A DNA stretch of 64,000 bases from Hippophae tibetana. Taxonomy: Eukaryota; Streptophyta; Magnoliopsida; Rosales; Elaeagnaceae. Below are positions 12,161 to 26,755 of the stretch, in pieces (the stretch's first letter is position 1; each line of letters starts with the position of its first letter). The notes under the pieces are model-generated. The model did not search any database and was not told the DNA's origin. It was given only the letters and a program-made list of their open reading frames with translations. A program made the translations under genes and the position numbers. Where the stretch lies: contig CM072805.1 in NCBI GenBank assembly GCA_037013495.1, forward strand, positions 11,566,601-11,630,600, in the 5' to 3' direction.

Positions 12161-15007
12161 TATCGATTTTTGTCAACCATAGATAGACTATTTATTTGAT
12201 AAGAATAGAAATTGATGTGTATATTTACATATACTATATTTATTTGAATTTGAGTCAAATATGGACCATTGAAATGAACTAATATTAACAATACGGTGTA
12301 TTCAATTTTGTCATATAAGTATTATAAGGTCGAAACTTCTAAATCCCAATTGTGTAATGTTAAATTCATGATTATGGACTTTTCGCAACCATAAATTGAC
12401 TTCGTATCAATCAATGGTTGAAACTTATAAGGGGCATATTTTCATTTGTAATATTTAATTCAATTTTTTAACGTTAGATTTACTTTATCTCAATTATTTA
12501 ATGTTAAAATTATGGATATCGATTTTTGTCAACCATAGATAGTCTATTTATTTGATAAGAATAGAAATTGAGGTGTATATTTACATCTACTATATTTATT
12601 TGAATTTGAGTCAAATATGTACCATTCAAATGAACTAATATTAACAATACGGTGTATTCCATTTTGTCATATAAGTATGTTAAGGTCGAAACTTCTAAAT
12701 CCCAATTGTGTAATGTTAAATTCATGATTATAGACTTTTCTCAACCATAAATTGACTTTATATCAATAAATGGTTGAAACATATAAGGTGTATATTTGCA
12801 TTTGTATTATTTAATTCAATTTTTTAACCTTAGGTTTAATTTATCTCAATTATTTAATGTTAAAATTATGGCTATCGATTTTTGTCAACCATAGATAGTC
12901 TATTTATTTGATAAGAATAGAAATTGAGGTGTATATTTACATCTACTATATTTATTTGAATTTGAGTCAAATATGTACCATTCAAATGAACTAATATTAA
13001 CAATACGGTGTATTCCATTTTGTCATATAAGTATGTTAAGGTCGAAACTTCTAAATCCCAATTGTGTAATGTTAAATTCATGATTATGGACTTTTCGCAA
13101 CCATAAATTGACTTCGTATCAATCAATGGTTGAAACTTATAAGGGGCATATTTTCATTTGTAATATTTAATTCAATTTTTTAACGTTAGATTTACTTTAT
13201 CTCAATTGTTTAATGTTAAAATTATGGCTATCGATTTTTGTCAACCATAGATAGACTATTTATTTGATAAGAATAGAAATTGATGTGTATATTTACATAT
13301 ACTATATTTATTTGAATTTGAGTCAAATATGGACCATTGAAATGAACTAATATTAACAATACGGTGTATTCAATTTTGTCATATAAGTATTATAAGGTCG
13401 AAACTTCTAAATCCCAATTGTGTAATGTTAAATTCATGATTATGGACTTTTCGCAACCATAAATTGACTTCGTATCAATCAATGGTTGAAACTTATAAGG
13501 GGCATATTTTCATTTGTAATATTTAATTCAATTTTTTAACGTTAGATTTACTTTATCTCAATTGTTTAATGTTAAAATTATGGCTATCGATTTTTGTCAA
13601 CCATAGATAGACTATTTATTTGATAAGAATAGAAATTGATGTGTATATTTACATATACTATATTTATTTGAATTTGAGTCAAATATGTACCATTCAAATG
13701 AACTAATACTAACAATATGGTGTATTCCATTTTGTCATATTAGTATGTTAAGGTCGAATCTTCTAAATCCCAATTGTGTAATGTTAAATTCATGATTGTG
13801 GACTTTTCTGAACCATAAATTGACTTTATATCAATAAATGGTTGAAACTTATAAAGGGCATATTTGAATTTGTAATATTTAATTCAATATTTTAACGTTA
13901 GATTTACTTTATCTCAATTATTTAATGTTAAAATTATGGATATCGATTTTTGTCAACCATAGATAGTCTATTTATTTGATAAGAATAGAAATTGAGGTGT
14001 ATATTTACATCTACTATATTTATTTGAATTTGAGTCAAATATGTACCATTCAAATGAACTAATATTAACAATACGGTGTATTCCATTTTGTCATATAAGT
14101 ATGTTAAGGTCGAAACTTCTAAATCCCAATTGTGTAATGTTAAATTCATGATTATAGACTTTTCTCAACCATAAATTGACTTTATATCAATAAATGGTTG
14201 AAACATATAAGGTGTATATTTGCATTTGTATTATTTAATTCAATTTTTTAACCTTAGGTTTAATTTATCTCAATTATTTAATGTTAAAATTATGGCTATC
14301 GATTTTTGTCAACCATAGATAGTCTATTTATTTGATAAGAATAGAAATTGAGGTGTATATTTACATCTACTATATTTATTTGAATTTGAGTCAAATATGT
14401 ACCATTCAAATGAACTAATATTAACAATACGGTGTATTCCATTTTGTCATATAAGTATGTTAAGGTCGAAACTTCTAAATCCCAATTGTGTAATGTTAAA
14501 TTCATGATTATGGACTTTTCGCAACCATAAATTGACTTCGTATCAATCAATGGTTGAAACTTATAAGGGGCATATTTTCATTTGTAATATTTAATTCAAT
14601 TTTTTAACGTTAGATTTACTTTATCTCAATTGTTTAATGTTAAAATTATGGCTATCGATTTTTGTCAACCATAGATAGACTATTTATTTGATAAGAATAG
14701 AAATTGATGTGTATATTTACATATACTATATTTATTTGAATTTGAGTCAAATATGGACCATTGAAATGAACTAATATTAACAATACGGTGTATTCAATTT
14801 TGTCATATAAGTATTATAAGGTCGAATCTTCCAAATCCCAATTGTGTAATGTTAAATTCATGATTATGGACTTTTCGCAACCATAAATTGACTTCGTATC
14901 AATCAATGGTTGAAACTTATATGGGGCATATTTTCATTTTTAATATTTAATTCAATTTTTTAACGTTAGATTTACTTTATCTCAATTGTTTAATGTTAAA
15001 ATTATGG
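11085..15007 (+). repeat. 4-monomer higher-order repeat series
   Basis: Successive groups of four monomers (1,424 bp) begin with an EcoRV-type GGATATCGAT monomer at about 11085, 12510 and 13934. Each is followed by a GATAGTC/CATCTA monomer (11448, 12872, 14296) and a TATGGACCATTG monomer (11804, 13228, 14652). The fourth position differs: TATGGACCATTG at 12160, the ACTAATACT type at 13584 and GATAGTC at 15008. GATTATAGAC marks the first monomer of each group. Confidence 0.8.
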
Positions 15008-17327
15008 CTATCGATTTTTGTCAACCATAGATAGTCTATTTATTTGATAAGAATAGAAATTGAGGTGTATATTTACATCTACTATATTTATTTGAATTTG
15101 AGTCAAATATGTACCATTCAAATGAACTAATATTAACAATACGGTGTATTCCATTTTGTCATATAAGTATGTTAAGGTCGAAACTTCTAAATCCCAATTG
15201 TGTAATGTTAAATTCATGATTATGGACTTTTCGCAACCATAAATTGACTTCGTATCAATCAATGGTTGAAACTTATAAGGGGCATATTTTCATTTGTAAT
15301 ATTTAATTCAATTTTTTAACGTTAGATTTACTTTATCTCAATTGTTTAATGTTAAAATTATGGCTATCGATTTTTGTCAACCATAGATAGACTATTTATT
15401 TGATAAGAATAGAAATTGATGTGTATATTTACATATACTATATTTATTTGAATTTGAGTCAAATATGTACCATTCAAATGAACTAATACTAACAATACGG
15501 TGTATTCCATTTTGTCATATTAGTATGTTAAGGTCGAATCTTCTAAATCCCAATTGTGTAATGTTAAATTCATGATTGTGGACTTTTTCTCAACCATAAA
15601 TTGACTTTATATCAATAAATGGTTGAAACTTATAAAGGGCATATTTGAATTTGTAATATTTAATTCAATATTTTAACGTTAGATTTACTTTATCTCAATT
15701 ATTTAATGTTAAAATTATGGATATCGATTTTTGTCAACCATAGATAGTCTATTTATTTGATAAGAATAGAAATTGAGGTGTATATTTACATCTACTATAT
15801 TTATTTGAATTTGAGTCAAATATGTACCATTCAAATGAACTAATATTAACAATACGGTGTATTCCATTTTGTCATATAAGTATGTTAAGGTCGAAACTTC
15901 TAAATCCCAATTGTGTAATGTTAAATTCATGATTATGGACTTTTCTCAACCATAAATTGACTTTATATCAATAAATGGTTGAAACATATAAGGTGTATAT
16001 TTTCATTTGTATTATTTAATTCAATTTTTTAACCTTAGGTTTAATTTATCTCAATTATTTAATGTTAAAATTATGGCTATCGATTTTTGTCAACCATAGA
16101 TAGTCTATTTATTTGATAAGAATAGAAATTGAGGTGTATATTTACATCTACTATATTTATTTGAATTTGAGTCAAATATGTACCATTCAAATGAACTAAT
16201 ATTAACAATACGGTGTATTCCATTTTGTCATATAAGTATGTTAAGGTCGAAACTTCTAAATCCCAATTGTGTAATGTTAAATTCATGATTATGGACTTTT
16301 CGCAACCATAAATTGACTTGGTATCAATCAATGGTTGAAACTTATAAGGGGCATATTTTCATTTGTAATATTTAATTCAATTTTTTAACGTTAGATTTAC
16401 TTTATCTCAATTGTTTAATGTTAAAATTATGGCTATCGATTTTTGTCAACCATAGATAGACTATTTATTTGATAAGAATAGAAATTGATGTGTATATTTA
16501 CATATACTATATTTATTTGAATTTGAGTCAAATATGGACCATTGAAATGAACTAATATTAACAATACGGTGTATTCAATTTTGTCATATAAGTATTATAA
16601 GGTCGAATCTTCCAAATCCCAATTGTGTAATGTTAAATTCATGATTATGGACTTTTCGCAACCATAAATTGACTTCGTATCAATCAATGGTTGAAACTTA
16701 TAAGGGGCATATTTTCATTTTTAATATTTAATTCAATTTTTTAACGTTAGATTTACTTTATCTCAATTGTTTAATGTTAAAATTATGGCTATCGATTTTT
16801 GTCCACCATAGATAGACTATTTATTTGATAAGAATAGAAATTGATGTGTATATTTACATATACTATATTTATTTGAATTTGAGTCAAATACGGAAAATTC
16901 AAATGAACTAATATTAACAATACGGTGTATTCCATTTTGTCATATAAGTATGTTAAGGTCGAATCTTCTAAATCCGAATTGTGTAATGTTAAATTCATGA
17001 TTATGGACTTTTCTCATCCTTTAATTGACTTCATATCAATAAATGGTTCAAATTTATAAGTGGCATATTTGCATTTGTAATATTTAATTCAATATTTTAA
17101 CGTTAGATTTACTTTATCTCAATTGTTTAATGTTAAAATTATGGCTATCCATTTTTGTCAACCATAGATAGACTATTTATTTGATAAGAATAGAAATTGA
17201 TGTGTATATTTACATATACTATATTTATTTGAATTTGAGTCAAATACGGAAAATTCAAATGAACTAATATTAACAATACGGTGTATTCCATTTTTTCATA
17301 TAAGTATGTTAAGGTCGAATCTTCTAA
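13590..17327 (+). repeat. 3.7-kb dispersed copy of the 6.8-10.6 kb block
   Basis: About 10.5 monomers in the same order as 6820-10560 at an offset of about 6,770 bp (19 monomers). Shared rare markers are TTCTGAACC (7040 and 13808), GATTATAGAC (7383 and 14153), CTTGGTATC (9546 and 16317), GTCCACC (10035 and 16801) and CAAATTTATAAG (10283 and 17050). Of the one-base indels in the older block, almost none recur here, so they arose after the copy or are sequence errors. Confidence 0.75.
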
Positions 17328-17460
17328 ATCCCAATTGTGTAATGTTAAATTCATGATTGTGGACTTTTCTCAACCATAAATTGACTTTATATCAATAAAT
17401 GGTTGAAACATATAAGGTGTATATTTGCATTTGTATTATTTAATTCAATTTTTTAACCTT

Positions 17461-19240
17461 AGATTTACTTTATCTCAATTGTTTAATGTTAAAATTATGG
17501 CTATCGATTTTTGTCAACCATAGATAGACTATTTATTTGATAAGAATAGAAATTGAGGTGTATATTTACATATACTATATTTATTTGAATTTGAGTCAAA
17601 TATGTACCATTCAAATGAACTAATACTAACAATACGGTGTATTCCATTTTGTCATATTAGTATGTTAAGGTCGAAGCTTCTAAATCCGAATTGTGTAATG
17701 TTAAATTCATGATTATGGACTTTTCTCATCCTTTAATTGACTTCATATCAATAAATGGTTCAAACTTATAAGTGGCATATTTGCATTTGTAATATTTAAT
17801 TCAATATTTTAACGTTAGATTTACTTTATCTCAATTGTTTAATGTTAAAATTATGGCTATCCATTTTTGTCAACCATAGATAGACTATTTATTTGATAAG
17901 AATAGAAATTGATGTGTATATTTACATATACTATATTTATTTGAATTTGAGTCAAATACGGAAAATTCAAAAGAACTAATATTAACAATACGGTGTATTC
18001 CATTTTTTCATATAAGTATGTTAAGGTCGAATCTTCTAAATCCCAATTGTGTAATGTTAAATTCATGATTGTGGACGTTTCTCAACCATAAATTGACTTT
18101 ATATCAATAAATGGTTGAAACATATAAGGTGTATATTTGCATTTGTATTATTTAATTCAATTTTTTAACCTTAGGTTTAATTTATGTCAATTATTTAATG
18201 TTAAAATTATGGCTATCGATTTTTGTCAACCATAGAGAGACTATTTATTTGATAAGAATAAAAATTGATGTGTATATTTACATATACTATATTTATTTGA
18301 ATTTGAGTCAAATATGGACCATTCAAATGAACTAATATTAACAATACGGTGTATTCAATTTTGTCATATAAGTATTATAAGGTCGAATCTTCCAAAACCC
18401 TATTGTGTAATGTTAAATTCATGATTATGGACTTTTCTCAACCATAAATTGACTTTGTATCAATCAATGGTTGAAACTTATAAGGGGCATATTTTCATTT
18501 TTAATATTTAATTCAATTTTTTAACGTTAGATTTACTTTATCTCAATTGTTTAATGTTAAAATTATGGCTATCGATTTTTGTCAACCATAGATAGACTAT
18601 TTATTTGATAAGAATAGAAATTGAGGTGTATATTTACATATACTATATTTATTTGAATTTGAGTCAAATATGTACCATTCAAATGAACTAATACTAACAA
18701 TACGGTGTATTCCATTTTGTCATATTAGTATGTTAAGGTCGAAGCTTCTAAATCCGAATTGTGTAATCTTATATTCATGATTATGGACTTTTCTCATCCT
18801 TTAATTGACTTCATATCAATAAATGGTTCAAACTTATAAGTGGCATATTTGCATTTGTAATATTTAATTCAATATTTTAACGTTAGATTTACTTTATCTC
18901 AATTGTTTAATGTTAAAATTATGGCTATCCATTTTTGTCAACCATAGATAGACTATTTATTTGATAAGAATAGAAATTGATGTGTATATTTACATATACT
19001 ATATTTATTTGAATTTGAGTCAAATATGGAAAATTCAAATGAACTAATATTAACAATACGGTGTATTCCATTTTTTCATATAAGTATGTTAAGGTCGAAT
19101 CTTCTAAATCCCAATTGTGTAATGTTAAATTCATGATTGTGGACTTTTCTCAACCATAAATTGACTTTATATCAATAAATGGTTGAAACATATAAGGTGT
19201 ATATTTGCATTTGTATTATTTAATTCAATTTTTTAACCTT
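17461..19240 (+). repeat. 5-monomer higher-order repeat, distant copy
   Basis: Five monomers (1,780 bp) that begin just after the fused junction AACCTTAGATTTAC at 17455-17470. They contain the HindIII-type GAAGCTTC monomers, an AAAAGAAC monomer, a CCAAAACCC monomer and the rare GTAATCTTATATTC variant near 18765. The same series occurs at 29207 and 30987. Private changes here include GTGGACGTTT near 18072 and CATAGAGAGAC near 18232. Confidence 0.8.
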
Positions 19241-19992
19241 AGGTTTAATTTATGTCAATTATTTAATGTTAAAATTATGGCTATCGATTTTTGTCAACCA
19301 TAGATAGACTATTTATTTGATAAGAATAGAAATTGATGTGTATATTTACATATACTATATTTATTTGAATTTGAGTCAAATATGGACCATTCAAATGAAC
19401 TAATATTAACAATACGGTGTATTCAATTTTGTCATATAAGTATTATAAGGTCGAATCTTCCAAAACCCTATTGTGTAATGTTAAATTCATGATTATGGAC
19501 TTTTCTCAACCATAAATTGACTTTGTATCAATCAATGGTTGAAACTTATAAGGGGCATATTTTCATATGTAATATTTAATTCAATTTTTTAACGTTAGAT
19601 TTACTTTATCTCAATTGTTTAATGTTAAAATTATGGCTATCCATTTTTGTCAACCATAGATAGACTATTTATTTGATAAGAATAGAAATTGATGTGTATA
19701 TTTACATATACTATATTTATTTGAATTTGAGTCAAATATGGACCATTGAAATGAACTAATATTAACAATACGGTGTATTCAATTTTGTCATATAAGTATT
19801 ATAAGGTCGAATATTCCAAATCCCAATTGTGTAATGTTAAATTCATGATTATGGACTTTTCGCAACCATAAATTGACTTCGTATCAATCAATGGTTGAAA
19901 CTTATAAGGGGCATATTTTCATTTTTAATATTTAATTCAATTTTTTAACGTTAGATTTACTTTATCTCAATTGTTTAATGTTAAAATTATGG
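19241..19992 (+). repeat. Transitional monomers
   Basis: About two monomers. The first has CCAAAACCC and CTTTGTATC, like the last monomer type of the 5-mer, and ends with the private CATATGTAATATT near 19564. The second is a CTATCCAT plus GGACCATTG monomer with the private AATATTCC near 19810. Nothing other than satellite sequence is present. Confidence 0.8.
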
Positions 19993-21060
19993 CTATCGAT
20001 TTTTGTCAACCATAGATAGTCTATTTATTTGATAAGAATAGAAATTGAGGTGTATATTTACATCTACTATATTTATTTGAATTTGAGTCAAATATGTACC
20101 ATTCAAATGAACTAATATTAACAATACGGTGTATTCCATTTTGTCATATAAGTATGTTAAGGTCGAAACATCTAAATCCCAATTGTGTAATGTTAAATTC
20201 ATGATTATGGACTTTTCGCAACCATAAATTGACTTCGTATCAATCAATGGTTGAAACTTATAAGGGGCATATTTTCATTTGTAATATTTAATTCAATTTT
20301 TTAACGTTAGATTTACTTTATCTCTATTGTTTAATGTTAAAATTATGGCTATCGATTTTTGTCAACCATAGATAGACTATTTATTTGATAAGAATAGAAA
20401 TTGATGTGTATATTTACATATACTATATTTATTTGAATTTGAGTCAAATATGTACCATTCAAATGAACTAATACTAACAATACGGTGTATTCCATTTTGT
20501 CATATTAGTATGTTAAGGTCGAATCTTCTAAATCCCAATTGTGTAATGTTAAATTCATGATTGTGGACTTTTCTCAACCATAAATTGACTTTATATCAAT
20601 AAATGGTTGAAACTTATAAAGGGCATATTTGAATTTGTAATATTTAATTCAATATTTTAACGTTAGATTTACTTTATCTCAATTATTTAATGTTAAAATT
20701 ATGGATATCGATTTTTGTCAACCATAGATAGTCTATTTATTTGATAAGAATAGAAATTGAGGTGTATATTTACATCTACTATATTTATTTGAATTTGAGT
20801 CAAATATGTACCATTCAAATGAACTAATATTAACAATACGGTGTATTCCATTTTGTCATATAAGTATGTTAAGGTCGAAACTTCTAAATCCCAATTGTGT
20901 AATGTTAAAATCATGATTATGGACTTTTCTCAACCATAAATTGACTTTATATCAATAAATGGTTGAAACATATAAGGTGTATATTTGCATTTGTATTATT
21001 TAATTCAATTTTTTAACCTTAGGTTTAATTTATCTCAATTATTTAATGTTAAAATTATGG
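19993..21060 (+). repeat. 3-monomer higher-order repeat, copy 1
   Basis: Three monomers (1,068 bp): GATAGTC/CATCTA type, ACTAATACT type with GATTGTGG, then EcoRV type with the rare TTAAAATCATG near 20907. The same order and marker recur 1,068 bp later. A private GAAACATCT near 20166 distinguishes this copy. Confidence 0.8.
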
Positions 21061-22128
21061 CTATCGATTTTTGTCAACCATAGATAGTCTATTTATTTGA
21101 TAAGAATAGAAATTGAGGTGTATATTTACATCTACTATATTTATTTGAATTTGAGTCAAATATGTACCATTCAAATGAACTAATATTAACAATACGGTGT
21201 ATTCCATTTTGTCATATAAGTATGTTAAGGTCGAAACTTCTAAATCCCAATTGTGTAATGTTAAATTCATGATTATGGACTTTTCGCAACCATAAATTGA
21301 CTTCGTATCAATCAATGGTTGAAACTTATAAGGGGCATATTTTCATTTTTAATATTTAATTCAATTTTTTAACGTTAGATTTACTTTATCTCAATTGTTT
21401 AATGTTAAAAATATGGCTATCGATTTTTGTCAACCATAGATAGACTATTTATTTGATAAGAATAGAAATTGATGTGTATATTTACATATACTATATTTAT
21501 TTGAATTTGAGTCAAATATGTACCATTCAAATGAACTAATACTAACAATACGGTGTATTCCATTTTGTCATATTAGTATGTTAAGGTCGAATCTTCTAAA
21601 TCCCAATTGTGTAATGTTAAATTCATGATTGTGGACTTTTCTCCACCATAAATTGACTTTATATCAATAAATGGTTGAAACTTATAAAGGGCATATTTGA
21701 ATTTGTAATATTTAATTCAATATTTTAACGTTAGATTTACTTTATCTCAATTATTTAATGTTAAAATTATGGATATCGATTTTTGTCAACCATAGATAGT
21801 CTATTTATTTGATAAGAATAGAAATTGAGGTGTATATTTACATCTACTATATTTATTTGAATTTGAGTCAAATATGTACCATTCAAATGAACTAATATTA
21901 ACAATACGGTGTATTCCATTTTGTCATATAAGTATGTTAAGGTCGAAACTTCTAAATCCCAATTGTGTAATGTTAAAATCATGATTATGGACTTTTCTCA
22001 ACCATAAATTGACTTTATATCAATAAATGGTTGAAACATATAAGGTGTATATTTGCATTTGTATTATTTAATTCAATTTTTTAACCTTAGGTTTAATTTA
22101 TCTCAATTATTTAATGTTAAAATTATGG
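21061..22128 (+). repeat. 3-monomer higher-order repeat, copy 2
   Basis: Tandem copy of 19993-21060 at an exact 1,068-bp offset, including TTAAAATCATG near 21975. Private changes are AAAAATATGG near 21409 and CTCCACC near 21642. It is followed by another GATAGTC monomer at 22129 that starts the next series. Confidence 0.8.
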
Positions 22129-24263
22129 CTATCGATTTTTGTCAACCATAGATAGTCTATTTATTTGATAAGAATAGAAATTGAGGTGTATATTTACATC
22201 TACTATATTTATTTGAATTTGAGTCAAATATGTACCATTCAAATGAACTAATATTAACAATACGGTGTATTCCATTTTGTCATATAAGTATGTTAAGGTC
22301 GAAACTTCTAAATCCCAATTGTGTAATGTTAAATTCATGATTATGGACTTTTCGCAACCATAAATTGACTTCGTATCAATCAATGGTTGAAACTTATAAG
22401 GGGCATATTTTCATTTTTAATATTTAATTCAATTTTTTAACGTTAGATTTACTTTATCTCAATTGTTTAATGTTAAAATTATGGCTATCGATTTTTGTCA
22501 ACCATAGATAGACTATTTATTTGATAAGAATAGAAATTGATGTGTATATTTACATATACTATATTTATTTGAATTTGAGTCAAATATGGACCATTGAAAT
22601 GAACTAATATTAACAATACGGTGTATTCAATTTTGTCATATAAGTATTATAAGGTCGAATCTTCCAAATCCCAATTGTGTAATGTTAAATTCATGATTAT
22701 GGACTTTTCGCAACCATAAATTGACTTCGTATCAATCAATGGTTGAAACTTATAAGGGGCATATTTTCATTTTTAATATTTAATTCAATTTTTTAACGTT
22801 AGATTTACTTTATCTCAATTGTTTAATGTTAAAATTATGGCTATCGAGTTTTGTCCACCATAGATAGACTATTTATTTGATAAGAATAGAAATTGATGTG
22901 TATATTTACATATACTATATTTATTTGAATTTGAGTCAAATACGGAAAATTCAAATGAACTAATATTAACAATACGGTGTATTCCATTTTGTCATATAAG
23001 TATGTTAAGGTCGAATCTTCTAAATCCGAATTGTGTAATGTTAAATTCATGATTATGGACTTTTCTCATCCTTTAATTGACTTCATATCAATAAATGGTT
23101 CAAACTTATAAGTGGCATATTTGCATTTGTAATATTTAATTCAATATTTTAACGTTAGATTTACTTTATCTCAATTGTTTAATGTTAAAATTATGGCTAT
23201 CCATTTTTGTCAACCATAGATAGACTATTTATTTGATAAGAATAGAAATTGATGTGTATATTTACATATACTATATTTATTTGAATTTGAGTCAAATATG
23301 GACCATTGAAATGAACTAATATTAACAATACGGTGTATTCAATTTTGTCATATAAGTATTATAAGGTCGAATCTTCCAAATCCCAATTGTGTAATGTTAA
23401 ATTCATGATTATGGACTTTTCGCAACCATAAATTGACTTCGTATCAATCAATGGTTGAAACTTATAAGGGGCATATTTTCATTTTTAATATTTAATTCAA
23501 TTTTTTAACGTTAGATTTACTTTATCTCAATTGTTTAATGTTAAAATTATGGCTATCGATTTTTGTCAACCATAGATAGTCTATTTATTTGATAAGAATA
23601 GAAATTGAGGTGTATATTTACATCTACTATATTTATTTGAATTTGAGTCAAATATGTACCATTCAAATGAACTAATATTAACAATACGGTGTATTCATTT
23701 TGTCATATAAGTATGTTAAGGTCGAAACTTCTAAATCCCAATTGTGTAATGTTAAATTCATGATTATGGACTTTTCGCAACCATAAATTGACTTCGTATC
23801 AATCAATGGTTGAAACTTATAAGGGGCATATTTTCATTTGTAATATTTAATTCAATTTTTTAACGTTAGATTTACTTTATCTCAATTGTTTAATGTTAAA
23901 ATTATGGCTATCGATTTTTGTCAACCATAGATAGACTATTTATTTGATAAGAATAGAAATTGAGGTGTATATTTACATCTACTATATTTATTTGAATTTG
24001 AGTCAAATATGTACCATTCAAATGAACTAATATTAACAATACGGTGTATTCCATTTTGTCATATAAGTATGTTAAGGTCGAATCTTCTAAATCCCAATTG
24101 TGTAATGTTAAAATCATGATTATGGACTTTTCTCAACCATAAATTGACTTTATATCAATAAATGGTTGAAACATATAAGGTGTATATTTGCATTTGTATT
24201 ATTTAATTCAATTTTTTAACCTTAGGTTTAATTTATCTCAATTATTTAATGTTAAAATTATGG
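22129..24263 (+). repeat. 6-monomer unit, shortened form of the next 7-mer
   Basis: Six monomers (2,135 bp), ordered as GATAGTC type, TATGGACCATTG type, ATCGAGTTTTGTCC type (22841), CTATCCAT/GGACCATTG type, and a GATAGTC type with a one-base loss in GTATTCATTTTG (near 23697), ending in a mosaic monomer at 23908. The next unit has two separate monomers (26044 and 26400) where this one has a single mosaic. Confidence 0.8.
23908..24263 (+). repeat. Mosaic monomer
   Basis: It begins like the ACTAATACT subtype (GGCTATCGAT, GATAGAC), then carries GAGGTG, CATCTA and ACTAATATT of the EcoRV subtype, then GTCGAATCTTC of the first, then TTAAAATCATG and the GTGTATATTTGC tail of the second. The corresponding place in the next unit holds both parents as adjacent full monomers. 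This fits loss of one monomer by intra-array exchange, probably with local gene conversion. Confidence 0.65.
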
Positions 24264-26755
24264 CTATCGATTTTTGTCAACCATAGATAGTCTATTTATT
24301 TGATAAGAATAGAAATTGAGGTGTATATTTACATCTACTATATTTATTTGAATTTGAGTCAAATATGTACCATTCAAATGAACTAATATTAACAATACGG
24401 TGTATTCCATTTTGTCATATAAGTATGTTAAGGTCGAAACTTCTAAATCCCAATTGTGTAATGTTAAATTCATGATTATGGACTTTTCGCAACCATAAAT
24501 TGACTTCGTATCAATCAATGGTTGAAACTTATAAGGGGCATATTTTCATTTTTAATATTTAATTCAATTTTTTTAACGTTAGATTTACTTTATCTCAATT
24601 GTTTAATGTTAAAATTATGGCTATCGATTTTTGTCAACCATAGATAGACTATTTATTTGATAAGAATAGAAATTGATGTGTATATTTACATATACTATAT
24701 TTATTTGAATTTGAGTCAAATATGGACCATTGAAATGAACTAATATTAACAATACGGTGTATTCAATTTTGTCATATAAGTATTATAAGGTCGAATCTTC
24801 CAAATCCCAATTGTGTAATGTTAAATTCATGATTATGGACTTTTCGCAACCATAAATTGACTTCGTATCAATCAATGGTTGAAACTTATAAGGGGCATAT
24901 TTTCATTTTTAATATTTAATTCAATTTTTTAACGTTAGATTTACTTTATCTCAATTGTTTAATGTTAAAATTATGGCTATCGAGTTTTGTCCACCATAGA
25001 TAGACTATTTATTTGATAAGAATAGAAATTGATGTGTATATTTACATATACTATATTTATTTGAATTTGAGTCAAATACGGAAAATTCAAATGAACTAAT
25101 ATTAACAATACGGTGTATTCCATTTTGTCATATAAGTATGTTAAGGTCGAATCTTCTAAATCCGAATTGTGTAATGTTAAATTCATGATTATGGACTTTT
25201 CTCATCCTTTAATTGACTTCATATCAATAAATGGTTCAAACTTATAAGTGGCATATTTGCATTTGTAATATTTAATTCAATATTTTAACGTTAGATTTAC
25301 TTTATCTCAATTGTTTAATGTTAAAATTATGGCTATCCATTTTTGTCAACCATAGATAGACTATTTATTTGATAAGAATAGAAATTGATGTGTATATTTA
25401 CATATACTATATTTATTTGAATTTGAGTCAAATATGGACCATTGAAATGAACTAATATTAACAATACGGTGTATTCAATTTTGTCATATAAGTATTATAA
25501 GGTCGAATCTTCCAAATCCCAATTGTGTAATGTTAAATTCATGATTATGGACTTTTCGCAACCATAAATTGACTTCGTATCAATCAATGGTTGAAACTTA
25601 TAAGGGGCATATTTTCATTTTTAATATTTAATTCAATTTTTTAACGTTAGATTTACTTTATCTCAATTGTTTAATGTTAAAATTATGGCTATCGATTTTT
25701 GTCAACCATAGATAGTCTATTTATTTGATAAGAATAGAAATTGAGGTGTATATTTACATCTACTATATTTATTTGAATTTGAGTCAAATATGTACCATTC
25801 AAATGAACTAATATTAACAATACGGTGTATTCATTTTGTCATATAAGTATGTTAAGGTCGAAACTTCTAAATCCCAATTGTGTAATGTTAAATTCATGAT
25901 TATGGACTTTTCGCAACCATAAATTGACTTCGTATCAATCAATGGTTGAAACTTATAAGGGGCATATTTTCATTTGTAATATTTAATTCAATTTTTTAAC
26001 GTTAGATTTACTTTATCTCAATTGTTTAATGTTAAAATTATGGCTATCGATTTTTGTCAACCATAGATAGACTATTTATTTGATAAGAATAGAAATTGAT
26101 GTGTATATTTACATATACTATATTTATTTGAATTTGAGTCAAATATGTACCATTCAAATGAACTAATACTAACAATGCGGTGTATTCCATTTTGTCATAT
26201 TAGTATGTTAAGGTCGAATCTTCTAAATCCCAATTGTGTAATGTTAAATTCATGATTGTGGACTTTTCTCAACCATAAATTGACTTTATATCAATAAATG
26301 GTTGAAACTTATAAAGGGCATATTTGAATTTGTAATATTTAATTCAATATTTTAACGTTAGATTTACTTTATCTCAATTATTTAATGTTAAAATTATGGA
26401 TATCGATTTTTGTCAACCATAGATAGTCTATTTATTTGATAAGAATAGAAATTGAGGTGTATATTTACATCTACTATATTTATTTGAATTTGAGTCAAAT
26501 ATGTACCACTCAAATGAACTAATATTAACAATACGGTGTATTCCATTTTGTCATATAAGTATGTTAAGGTCGAAACTTCTAAATCCCAATTGTGTAATGT
26601 TAAATTCATGATTATGGACTTTTCTCAACCATAAATTGACTTTATATCAATAAATGGTTGAAACATATAAGGTGTATATTTGCATTTGTATTATTTAATT
26701 CAATTTTTTAACCTTAGGTTTAATTTATCTCAATTATTTAATGTTAAAATTATGG
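24264..26755 (+). repeat. 7-monomer unit
   Basis: Seven monomers (2,492 bp). The first five match 22129-23907 in order, with the ATCGAGTTTTGTCC monomer at 24977 and the one-base loss GTATTCATTTTG near 25831 repeated. They are followed by a full ACTAATACT monomer (26044, with private AATGCGG) and a full EcoRV monomer (26400, with private ACCACTC). A seven-T run near 24575 is private. Confidence 0.8.
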
